A stretch of 6,547 nt of DNA, taken from NCBI GenBank assembly GCA_016871655.1, contig VHCR01000085.1:1-6547 (forward strand), read 5' to 3'. The stretch comes from Verrucomicrobiota bacterium. GTDB lineage: Bacteria; Verrucomicrobiota; Verrucomicrobiia; Chthoniobacterales; UBA6821. A program made the translations under genes and the position numbers. Below are positions 1-6,131 of this stretch, one piece after another; positions within the stretch are counted from its first letter, which is position 1; each line of letters starts with the position of its first letter. The notes beneath the pieces are model-generated. The model was given only the letters and a program-made list of their open reading frames with translations. It made no database searches and was not told the DNA's origin.

Positions 1-77
1 GATTCTGCTGCGGCTTGCAAAATCCTGATCCAGACAAGGCGGACGAAGAGTATCCGTTCATATTAACGAATCAGTAA
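1..77 (+). CDS. 3' end of a hypothetical protein (partial)
   Basis: An open frame enters from the left edge (first full codon at 3) and ends with TAA at 75-77. It gives about 24 residues, ending in EEYPFILTNQ and rich in Asp and Glu. No family can be recognised from so little. Two things support it: the residue mix looks protein-like, and the stop lies at the start of a tandem 7-base array, as at the ends of the hydrolase-like gene and purM. It would converge on the symporter gene. A minus-strand frame starting at 59-61 and running off the left edge is an alternative, but looks less like protein. Confidence 0.35.
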   Translation, partial: FCCGLQNPDPDKADEEYPFILTNQ

Positions 78-101
78 AGAGTAAAGAGTAAAGAGTAAAG
101 G
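74..101. repeat. Tandem 7-base repeat, GTAAAGA x4
   Basis: Four back-to-back copies at 74-80, 81-87, 88-94 and 95-101, the first three GTAAAGA and the last GTAAAGG. The TAA of the plus-strand partial frame is bases 2-4 of the first copy. No inverted partner (TCTTTAC) is seen nearby, unlike the arrays in the spacers further right. The partner may have been lost or separated by the palindromic element at 124-270. Confidence 0.9.
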
Positions 102-123
102 GTGTTTTTAGTTTGGAAGCAAA

Positions 124-270
124 TTAGAGGGTGTCTTGAAAATAGATAAAATTGATGCAGTACAAGGAGCGAGAAGCAGAGCCGAGGAGTGTATAAGTAA
201 TACTCGACGAAGGCGAGCATCACAGCGACGCAGTAATGCGCGATTTTAGCTTTTTCAAGACACCTTCTAA
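124..270. repeat. 147-base imperfect palindrome, MITE- or REP-like element
   Basis: The outer 19 bases (124-142 and 252-270) are inverted repeats matching at 18 of 19 positions, around the shared word GGTGTCTTGAAAA. The similarity continues inward with a one-base shift (GATAAAATTG against GCTAAAATCG), so each arm is about 40 bases. The centre at 197 is an apex GTAT-AAGTA-ATAC (191-203). TA dinucleotides stand near the outer ends (125-126 and 268-269), where a Tc1/mariner- or IS630-type element could leave a TA duplication. There is no coding capacity. A non-autonomous inverted-repeat element or a large REP-type hairpin would fit; the transposition mechanism is inferred only. Confidence 0.75.
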
Positions 271-502
271 TATTTTGAACTTCATTTTTTCATAGAATCA
301 CTTTTCAGAAAACATGTCACCGGAAGTTTTGCTTCAGCGCTCTTAACCTTTCACCACCGTTTTGCTGAAGGGTTACCGATATCATGAACTGGCACCAAAA
401 TATGCATTATCCGGAACTGACCCCTAGTACCGTAAAGTATTCGGGTTAAGTAAAACTTTTTGCTATCTGCGATTGCATGGCAATGACCTTGAAATTCTAG
501 GT
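271..502. other. Non-coding stretch downstream of the symporter gene
   Basis: I see no gene or RNA here. Small structures are present. CTTCAGC (332-338) and GCTGAAG (364-370) are a perfect 7-base inverted repeat with a 25-base loop. GAACTGGCACC (386-396) and GAACTGACCCC (414-424) are direct repeats 28 bases apart matching at 9 of 11 positions. ATTGC-ATG-GCAAT (472-484) is a short hairpin without a following U-run in the direction of symporter transcription. Repeated sub-terminal words are typical of some insertion-sequence ends, such as the IS21 family, so a decayed element end is possible but unproven. Confidence 0.4.
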
Positions 503-2092
503 TCAACTGTTAACTTTAACTTCTTTAAACAAAACAGCTCCTGCGAATGTTACCACGCTTCCAATAAAAACATACCAAGGCCAAGCAATTTCTGGCCACC
601 AAGCTGGCATAAAATGGCCAAAATTGATAAGTCCTGGAAGCTCGACTTTTCCAAGAAAGAGAACGCTTGTCATTCCAATTAACATTGCTACAACGTTGGT
701 TCCATCGCGGCCACGATTTTTAGTTAGCATTCCTAGCAAGAAAATTCCTAATAGACCACCGTAGGTGTAGCCCAAGATACCAATCGCAATCGGAATAATA
801 GTGAGGCGAGGATTGAGGAGTACTGAATAAGCGGCCATTGTTCCTACCCCGACCATGAGGATCCCAAAAATGAAGGTGGCTCGGCGAGCGGCACGTACCG
901 AGGTGCGGTCATCGGCTCCTGGATTGATATAGGGAAGATAAAAATCAGTTGTGAAGCTCGTTGCCAGTGCATTGAGGGCTGCAGAAGTCGATCCCATCAT
1001 GGTTGCGAGAACGCCGGCAATGATCAAACCACGAAGCCCAATAGGAATATTGTTGACGATGAAGTGAGCGAAAATTTCATTGTCAGGAATTTCTGGTGCA
1101 TGACCAAAATGGTTGTAATAGACGTAAAGCAAAATACCAACACTCAGGAAGGCGAGTGCAATCGGGATGTCCGTAAATCCGCTGAGGATGAGAGAAAGGC
1201 GGGACTTTTTGAGGTTAGGAGCTGTGAGAAGTCGCTGCACCATGTCTTGATCGGTTCCGTGAGTAGCCATCGTCAAGAAAGTTGATCCGATGAAAGCTGC
1301 CCAAAGCGTGTATGGCTCAGCGATCATTTTTGAGAAGGCAGCTCCGAAAGGAAGTGACGAGTCCCAGTCGGATTGAATCCAATGTAAGTTAGACCAGCTT
1401 CCAAAAGTTTCTTTTACGGCACCAATGCCGCCTAAGTGGTGGAGGAGTAGCCAGAGCGTGAAAAAGACAGAGCTGATCATGAGGCAAGCTTGAATGAGGT
1501 CCGTCCAAACAACAGCCTTGATACCGCCGATCATCGTGTAAATCGTCGTGATCAGAGTGACGATGAGGATGCCCCAAAAATAATGAATTAATGTTACAGG
1601 TGAGTTAGGGTAAAGGTATTTCCAAATGACTACGAGGATGAGGCCTCCCAAATAAAGTCTTACGCCGATACCGAGAACGCGCGTGAAAAGAAAGATCGCG
1701 CTGGCTGTGTTTTTGGTCGCCGGACCAAAGCGGACCGTCAAAAATTCATAGATACTTTTGACATTGTACCGATAGTAAGGCGCCAAAAATGTGTAGGCGA
1801 TCACGATGCGAGCCAAGACTGTTCCAATGGCTAGCTGGGCATAAAAAAAGGAGCGTGTCTTGTATCCCTCTGCTGGAGAGCCGAGGAAGGTGGCTGCACT
1901 GGTTTCAGCGGCAATGATCGAGGCTAAAACAGCCCACCATGGAACGCTGTGATTTCCAAGCGCAAAATCTTGCAGAGTCTTATTATTGCGTCCTGCATAG
2001 AGACCTATTCCAACAATGACGATAAAATAGAGGGCGATAACAGCTGCGTCGATGAAGAGCGAAGAAAAAGTGATTGGGATTGGAGTGAGCAT
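503..2092 (-). CDS. Sodium:solute symporter (SSS/SLC5 family)
   Basis: This 529-residue, strongly hydrophobic protein is a multi-pass inner-membrane carrier, probably with about 13 helices, driving substrate uptake with Na+. Family features in order: an early helix with ASIIAAETSAATFLG (57-71), in the region of the first broken helix that helps form the Na+ site; a YRYNVKSIYEFLTVRFG loop (107-123); the signature GGIKAVVWTDLIQ (189-201); GTDQDMVQR (279-287); and STSAALNALATSFTTDFY (368-385), matching the Ser-rich helix that completes the Na2 site. The length is normal for bacterial members. The substrate (sugar, carboxylate, vitamin or other) cannot be read from sequence. The ATG at 2090-2092 places the first helix as in relatives, though no clear Shine-Dalgarno precedes it. 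It lies 139 bases after the hydrolase-like gene, across a repeat element. Its last codons (502-522) resemble an arm of the element after purM. Confidence 0.95.
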   Translation of the reverse strand: MLTPIPITFSSLFIDAAVIALYFIVIVGIGLYAGRNNKTLQDFALGNHSVPWWAVLASIIAAETSAATFLGSPAEGYKTRSFFYAQLAIGTVLARIVIAYTFLAPYYRYNVKSIYEFLTVRFGPATKNTASAIFLFTRVLGIGVRLYLGGLILVVIWKYLYPNSPVTLIHYFWGILIVTLITTIYTMIGGIKAVVWTDLIQACLMISSVFFTLWLLLHHLGGIGAVKETFGSWSNLHWIQSDWDSSLPFGAAFSKMIAEPYTLWAAFIGSTFLTMATHGTDQDMVQRLLTAPNLKKSRLSLILSGFTDIPIALAFLSVGILLYVYYNHFGHAPEIPDNEIFAHFIVNNIPIGLRGLIIAGVLATMMGSTSAALNALATSFTTDFYLPYINPGADDRTSVRAARRATFIFGILMVGVGTMAAYSVLLNPRLTIIPIAIGILGYTYGGLLGIFLLGMLTKNRGRDGTNVVAMLIGMTSVLFLGKVELPGLINFGHFMPAWWPEIAWPWYVFIGSVVTFAGAVLFKEVKVNS

Positions 2093-2102
2093 GGGAATTA
2101 AA

Positions 2103-2235
2103 GGCTATAGGCTATAGGTAAAGTAAGGCCTTTGGCAAAAAAAAACAAAAATTGTACTGATGAGTTTATCTGATTTTTTGGTTGATGTTTTGATCTGAAA
2201 ATCCTACAGCCTACAGCCTGTAGGCGATAGCCTAC
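2103..2235. repeat. Inverted 7-base-array element between hydrolase-like gene and symporter
   Basis: The left arm is GGCTATA x2 plus GG (2103-2118). The right arm starts with CCTACAG x2 (2203-2216) and continues through related words to 2235. The complement of 2203-2218 matches the left arm at 14 of 16 positions; the two differences would be G-U pairs in one RNA strand. The core GTAAGGCCTTTGGCAA (2123-2138) follows the left arm, then an A/T-rich stretch with nine A (2137-2145). The TAG stop of the hydrolase-like gene (2232-2234) lies inside the right arm. In the minus-strand transcript this would be a long hairpin starting at the stop codon and ending about ten bases before the symporter start, where it could affect termination, stability or translation of the next gene. 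Confidence 0.75.
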
Positions 2236-3239
2236 ACCCCCTGTTCCAGTTCTTGCCTCAAAGCCGCTAATGTGAGTTCCGGGTCGGTCAATGGAGGTAG
2301 GAAACTTTCCGTTTCCATTTCATTAATCGAAAAACGGGTGGCATAAGGCCTAAGCGCCCCGATTAGTTCATTAGTAAGACGTTCAGAGTTTTTATTGGAG
2401 AGGAGAGCGATAGGAAGATGGAGTGATGTGAGTTTTGAAGAAAGATTACGCCAAAAAGCGCGAGAGCCTTGCGCCAAGAACGCATGCTCTGCACCATACT
2501 GCTGGGCTGTTGAGGTGAGGACGCTTACAGCCTCTTCTAAGGAGCTATCATGGATGCTAAATCCTGATCTCAAGAGCCACTGTTTAATGACATGTTCGGT
2601 GCTGAGTTGACGATGATAGACTACTCGTGCCAATCGAGGAAACCAAGAGAGACGATGAAACGGACGAGCTCCTGAGACCCCTTTGAGCGCTAAGAGTGGC
2701 GTACAAAGAATGAGCCGACTTATCTGATTGGGGTAACGTGCTGCAAAGAGGAGTGCTAAGTTAGCGCTGAGACCTGAGGCTACTAAGGTCACTGCTTTTC
2801 CTCCAGTGGTGCTGCGTAAAAATTCTGCCAATGATTGCGCTTGCGATGCTCCTGACAAGGCTATCCGTGGTCGTTGAGACTCTCCGAAGCCGATGAGATC
2901 AGGGACTAAAACTTGATAATGCGGAGCAAAATGCGGATAAACTTTCGACCATTCAAAAGACGAAGCTCCCGGAAAAACGCCGTGAAGAAACAGAAGTGGC
3001 TCTCCTGTTCCTGAGGTGTGATAGACAATTTCTCCAGAAGTCGTGTTAAGCATGCGCGTTGCAAAAACAGGTGGCGAAATCGCCTCGGAGAGAGGTCGGC
3101 GAAGTTGATTCTTCCACCCAAAGCGCACAGCTAGTGCCAGCGCGCCGAGGAGCCCCATGCCAAAACCAGCTCCAAGGCTCATTCCGCGGGAGCGCGCCAT
3201 TTTTTTAGAGAAATTTAAATCTAAATTTCGTTTACCCAT
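2232..3239 (-). CDS. Alpha/beta-hydrolase-fold protein, probably catalytically inactive and membrane-anchored
   Basis: This 335-residue protein has a basic N-terminus, a Gly/Ala-rich hydrophobic segment (about 20-40) that may anchor it, and then an alpha/beta hydrolase domain. Visible landmarks are the oxyanion-loop region LLFLHGVFPGASSFEW (82-97), VLVPDLIGFGESQRP (110-124) and the nucleophile-elbow region LVASGLSANLALLFAARYP (152-170). The GASSFEW and ASxLSA patterns recall a group of hydrolase-like proteins I know from cyanobacteria and Chloroflexi. At the elbow the nucleophile slot is Gly156, with Ser155 and Ser158 beside it. The usual Asp slot reads SNKNSE (281-286), and the usual GH motif is replaced by TESFLPP (310-316). 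All three catalytic positions therefore seem lost, so no reaction is assigned. The first ATG (3237-3239) is used here; Met14 (3198-3200) is a credible alternative. Its stop lies in a repeat array. Confidence 0.85.
   Translation of the reverse strand: MGKRNLDLNFSKKMARSRGMSLGAGFGMGLLGALALAVRFGWKNQLRRPLSEAISPPVFATRMLNTTSGEIVYHTSGTGEPLLFLHGVFPGASSFEWSKVYPHFAPHYQVLVPDLIGFGESQRPRIALSGASQAQSLAEFLRSTTGGKAVTLVASGLSANLALLFAARYPNQISRLILCTPLLALKGVSGARPFHRLSWFPRLARVVYHRQLSTEHVIKQWLLRSGFSIHDSSLEEAVSVLTSTAQQYGAEHAFLAQGSRAFWRNLSSKLTSLHLPIALLSNKNSERLTNELIGALRPYATRFSINEMETESFLPPLTDPELTLAALRQELEQGV
3210..3229. other. Perfect 8-base inverted repeat over the 5' end of the hydrolase-like gene
   Basis: GAAATTTA (3210-3217) and TAAATTTC (3222-3229) are exact reverse complements around AATC. 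The hairpin covers codons 4-10 if translation starts at 3239, or lies in the leader just before Met14 (3200) if the downstream start is used. Composition changes sharply here, from A/T-rich to GC-rich at Met14. It may influence translation, but A/T richness makes chance symmetry plausible. Confidence 0.5.
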
Positions 3240-3255
3240 TTTGACATGATACTAT

Positions 3256-3362
3256 TGCGCAGTTTAAGTTGCCAGTTGAAGTTTAAGTGTCGAGGCTTCG
3301 CATCTTTAAATTTTTGCCAACGGCAAGTCGAAACTTAAACTTTTAACTTAAACTACTGCGCA
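3256..3362. repeat. Inverted-array element between purM and the hydrolase-like gene
   Basis: The arms are inverted repeats in three blocks: 3279-3292 against 3329-3342 (13 of 14), AGTTTAAGTT 3261-3270 against AACTTAAACT 3345-3354 (10 of 10), and TGCGC 3256-3260 against GCGCA 3358-3362 (5 of 5). The blocks are separated by small insertions. Each arm is built from imperfect 6-7 base words of the AACTTAA type. The core GTCGAGGCTTCGCA (3289-3302) follows the left arm, then TTTAAATTTTT and a TTGCC-AAC-GGCAA hairpin (3314-3326). The right arm supplies the TAA stop of purM (3343-3345) and part of its last codons. It matches the plan and polarity of the elements at 2103-2235 and 4490-4617. A terminator or 3'-end stabiliser role is possible, but no U-tract follows the stem. 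Confidence 0.8.
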
Positions 3363-4437
3363 GCCGCAATAACTGCTCCGAAGGAGCCAGCTGAACTTCG
3401 CCCGAGCCTTTGATGATGGTGCCAATAATTTTTCCACGAAGTTTTTGAGCAATTACTGGTGCTTCTTTAGCAGAGACGACAAAGACCATGCCAATGCCCA
3501 TGTTGAAGACACGGTACATTTCAAGCGGATCAACGTGGCCACCTTGGCAGATGATTTGGAAAATGGCTGGAATTTTCCAGGATTCCGTATCGATGAGGGC
3601 ATCACAATTTTTTGGAAGAATGCGGGGAAGGTTGTCGATCAAGCCGCCTCCAGTGATGTGAGCTGCAGCGTGAAGCTTAGTGGTTCCGAGTTTTGAGATT
3701 TTTTCAAATTCAGGAAGGTAGCAACGATGGATTTTGAGGAGCTCTTTTTCTAAAGTCGTTGAAAGGCCTTTTGGTTTGCTGGAAAGCTTGAGTTTCATTT
3801 TTTCAAAAAGGACCTGACGCGCAAGTGTGTAGCCGTTAGTGTGAAGCCCATTTGATACGAAGCCAATTAAGACGTCTCCAACCTTGACGCGACTTCCATC
3901 AAGAAGTTGCTTTCGATCAGCAACGCCGACGATGGTGCCTGCGAGATCGTATTCGCCGGGGTGATAAAGGCCAGGCATCTGCGCTGTCTCTCCGCCAATC
4001 AGGGCGCAGCCAGAGCTTTTGCAAGCTTTTGCAAGGCCAGAAATAATTTGGCGCAACATTTTTGGTTCAAGCTTTTCTGCAGCGATGTAATCCAAAAAGA
4101 AAAGAGGACGGGCTCCGGTGACAGCGATATCATTGATGCAATGGTTAACAAGGTCTGCTCCAATCGTGTCGTGGCGATTGGTTGCAAACGCAATTTTCAA
4201 TTTCGTTCCCACGCCATCAGCACTAGAAACCAAGACAGGATCTTTGATCTTGCGGCCTCGAAAATCAGGACGAAAGAGTCCTCCAAAACCACCAATGCCT
4301 CCCAGAACTTCTTTGCCATGAGTGGGACGAACAAGGGCTCCAATGCCTGATTTAAGGCGGTTGCCAAGGGCGACATCTACGCCGGCTTTGGCGTAAGAAC
4401 TTTGTTTTTTATTGAGGAGTTGTGCGGCGGAGGTCAT
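3343..4437 (-). CDS. purM: Phosphoribosylformylglycinamidine cyclo-ligase (AIR synthetase)
   Basis: PurM converts FGAM and ATP to AIR in the fifth step of de novo purine synthesis, in the cytoplasm (EC 6.3.3.1). In the 364-residue product starting at 4437, family motifs run in the usual order: YAKAGVDV near the start, SSADGVGTKLKIA (71-83), the ND pair of VNHCINDIAVTGARP (97-111), GGETAQMPGLY (148-158), GLHTNGYTLAR (197-207) and HITGGGLIDNLPRILP (260-275), then MYRVFNMGIGM near the C-terminus. I chose the ATG at 4435-4437 because the frame upstream adds 13 residues (Phe-rich, MFFFALKFF) unlike any PurM start; no good Shine-Dalgarno is seen for either. The length is slightly above the usual 345 or so. 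The last residues, SSLS, and the stop come from the repeat arm, so the tail has been shaped by the inserted element. PurF lies 200 bases upstream. Confidence 0.97.
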   Translation of the reverse strand: MTSAAQLLNKKQSSYAKAGVDVALGNRLKSGIGALVRPTHGKEVLGGIGGFGGLFRPDFRGRKIKDPVLVSSADGVGTKLKIAFATNRHDTIGADLVNHCINDIAVTGARPLFFLDYIAAEKLEPKMLRQIISGLAKACKSSGCALIGGETAQMPGLYHPGEYDLAGTIVGVADRKQLLDGSRVKVGDVLIGFVSNGLHTNGYTLARQVLFEKMKLKLSSKPKGLSTTLEKELLKIHRCYLPEFEKISKLGTTKLHAAAHITGGGLIDNLPRILPKNCDALIDTESWKIPAIFQIICQGGHVDPLEMYRVFNMGIGMVFVVSAKEAPVIAQKLRGKIIGTIIKGSGEVQLAPSEQLLRLRSSLS

Positions 4438-4489
4438 AAGGTGGAAGATAAAAAATTTTAACGCAAAGAAAAACAAAGACAGCTTTTTT

Positions 4490-4617
4490 GAAGATGGAAG
4501 ATGGAAGATAGGAGATGGAAGATGGAAGTCGAGGCCTTCGGCAAGATTTAAAAATTTTTATTCTGTTTGCGCTAGCAAACCACAACTCCCATCTTCTATC
4601 TTCTATTTTCCATCTTC
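4490..4617. repeat. Inverted GAAGATG-array element between purF and purM
   Basis: The left arm has five tandem words at 4490-4524 (GAAGATG, GAAGATG, GAAGATA, GGAGATG, GAAGATG) plus GAAG. The right arm has four at 4590-4617 (CATCTTC, TATCTTC, TATTTTC, CATCTTC), the reverse complement of the same word. Between them lie the core GTCGAGGCCTTCGGCAA (4528-4544), an A/T run (4545-4560) and a perfect hairpin GTTTGC-GCTA-GCAAAC (4565-4580). The purF stop is 20 bases from the right arm, so the purF transcript would form a long stem just past its stop. This could attenuate purM or protect the purF 3' end. A lone GAAGATA also lies at 4444-4450, just upstream of the purM start. Confidence 0.85.
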
Positions 4618-4637
4618 AAATTATTCTTTGCGGTTAA

Positions 4638-6131
4638 TTATTTTTTGAAAAGCGATGCCGTGTTTTCAGTTGGCAAAAACTGAGACGGCTCTTGATTTCG
4701 TTCTAACATCTGTTTTTCAAGAGTGAGATCAATGGGAAGTGGATAGTTTCCGGTGAAGCAAGCGAGGCAGAAGTGATGTTCAGGTAATTGGGTCGCGCGA
4801 ATCATACCGGCGACATCGAGGTACCCGATGCTATCTGCTCCGAGATACGCACAGAGTTCTTCTTGGGTCATTTGGTTCGCGACTAGTTTTTCAGGATCGG
4901 GAAAGTCAATTCCGTAATAACAGGCGTTACGATGAGGAGGACAGCTGATCCGAAGATGAACTTCTTTGGCTCCTGCTTCGCGCAAGTTGACGACGCGAGT
5001 TTTAGCAGTCGTGCCCCGCACAATGGAATCATCAATGACGACGACCCGCTTGCCGCGAACGGTTTCGCCGATGAGATTGAGCTTCACCCGAACGTTGAAG
5101 TCACGAACTAATTGAGTCGGTTGGATGAACGTGCGGCCAATGTAATGGTTGCGCACAAAAGCCGGATCATATGGAATGCCAAGTTCTTCAGCAAAGCCAA
5201 GAGCCGCATAAATGCCGGAGTCGGGTACGGGAACCACGATATCAGCCTCAACAGGATGAAGACGCGCCAGCTCTCTTCCCATGCGCATGCGGACTTGGCT
5301 GACATTTTTTTGGAGGAGATTGCTATCTGGGCGTGCAAAGTAGACGTATTCAAAAATACAAAAGGCTTCTTTTTGGGAGGCAAAAGGAAATTCAGAACGG
5401 ATACCTGATTCATTAATGATCACAACTTCGCCTGGTTCCACGTCACGGATAAAGGTAGCACCAATGAGATCAAAGGCACAGGTCTCCGAAGCAAGAACCC
5501 AGGCATCTCCTAGCTTTCCCAATGAGAGAGGGCGAAAGCCGCAGGGGTCGCGCATTCCAAGAAGTTCCTTTTCTCCCATGATGACGACGCTGAAAGCCCC
5601 TTCCAATCGACGTAGTGCGGCGAGAGGGCTTTGCTCCTGAGCAAGAGCGTTTGGCTGTGCTAACAAATGGAGAATGACTTCACTATCCGAAGTTGCTTGA
5701 AAAATAGAACCTTTCATTCCCAACTCCGCACGCAAGCGTGCAGCATTGATCAGATTTCCATTGTGAGCGATGGCCAGCTGCCCGTAACTTGTCTCGGCGC
5801 TAAGCGGCTGTGCATTGAGGATGCTGCTGGAGCCAGCCGTTGAGTAGCGAACATGACCTATCGCTTGTGTTCCTTTGAGATGTTCGAACGATTGATCTTC
5901 AAAGACATTAGCAACAAGTCCCATCCCTTTTTTTATAGTAAAAGGCCCTTTGCTTCCATCATGGACGACAATGCCCGCACTTTCTTGGCCGCGATGTTGT
6001 AAGGCGAAGAGGCCGTAGTACGTTAGGAGCGCAGCATCGGGATGTCCATAGACGGCGCAGACACCACATTCGTGTGATGGAAAATAAGAAGGATCGGAAG
6101 AAATCAAGAGCGGTAAAAAGTAAGAAGCCAA
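4638..6131 (-). CDS. purF: Amidophosphoribosyltransferase
   Basis: PurF makes phosphoribosylamine from PRPP and glutamine, the committing step of purine synthesis (EC 2.4.2.14). The N-terminal Ntn-type glutaminase domain has Cys22 of HECGVCAVYGH, which becomes the mature N-terminus after propeptide removal, then LQHRGQESAGI (44-54), HVRYSTAGS (93-101) and HNGNL (123-127). The C-terminal phosphoribosyltransferase domain carries the PRPP motif VVVIDDSIVRGTTAK (363-377). Cys258, Cys404, Cys455 and Cys458 (the last two in CLAC) fit the four [4Fe-4S] ligands of the Bacillus-type enzyme, which is oxygen sensitive and feedback-inhibited by nucleotides. The length (497) is normal. No in-frame ATG exists upstream of Cys22. 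TTG at 6129-6131 is the start given here; TTG at 6105-6107 would give a 13-residue propeptide, closer to the 11 of the Bacillus enzyme. No strong Shine-Dalgarno precedes either. Confidence 0.97.
   Translation of the reverse strand: MASYFLPLLISSDPSYFPSHECGVCAVYGHPDAALLTYYGLFALQHRGQESAGIVVHDGSKGPFTIKKGMGLVANVFEDQSFEHLKGTQAIGHVRYSTAGSSSILNAQPLSAETSYGQLAIAHNGNLINAARLRAELGMKGSIFQATSDSEVILHLLAQPNALAQEQSPLAALRRLEGAFSVVIMGEKELLGMRDPCGFRPLSLGKLGDAWVLASETCAFDLIGATFIRDVEPGEVVIINESGIRSEFPFASQKEAFCIFEYVYFARPDSNLLQKNVSQVRMRMGRELARLHPVEADIVVPVPDSGIYAALGFAEELGIPYDPAFVRNHYIGRTFIQPTQLVRDFNVRVKLNLIGETVRGKRVVVIDDSIVRGTTAKTRVVNLREAGAKEVHLRISCPPHRNACYYGIDFPDPEKLVANQMTQEELCAYLGADSIGYLDVAGMIRATQLPEHHFCLACFTGNYPLPIDLTLEKQMLERNQEPSQFLPTENTASLFKK

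Noticed and set aside
1..61. Minus-strand frame starting with ATG at 59-61 and leaving the left edge
   Set aside because: It gives a Ser/Gly-rich stretch with no ribosome site; the plus-strand frame ending in the array is more credible, though neither is certain.
472..484. ATTGC-ATG-GCAAT hairpin as terminator for the symporter gene
   Set aside because: The stem is only five base pairs and no U-run follows in the transcript direction.
473..682. 69-residue plus-strand frame over the symporter 3' end
   Set aside because: Most of it is antisense to the symporter; composition does not look like a protein and no motif is seen.
3241..3246. Perfect TTGACA on the plus strand as a promoter -35
   Set aside because: No good -10 at 16-18 bases and no plus-strand gene follows; it lies beside a repeat element.
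3907..4350. 147-residue plus-strand frame opposite purM
   Set aside because: It lies wholly antisense to a clear purM and shows no family motif; treated as a shadow frame.
4438..4476. Upstream 13-codon extension of purM
   Set aside because: The extension is Phe-rich and unlike PurM N-termini; ATG at 4435-4437 gives the expected start.
4565..4580. GTTTGC-GCTA-GCAAAC as an intrinsic terminator for purF
   Set aside because: On the minus strand the T-run begins about ten bases after the stem and is preceded by A residues; kept only as part of the array element.
4490..4617. Arrays as a CRISPR locus
   Set aside because: Repeat units are 7 bases, directly tandem without spacers, and inverted between the two arms; no cas gene nearby.
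5108..5413. About 100-residue frames on both strands within purF
   Set aside because: Both overlap the PurF coding frame, which carries conserved motifs throughout; shadow frames.
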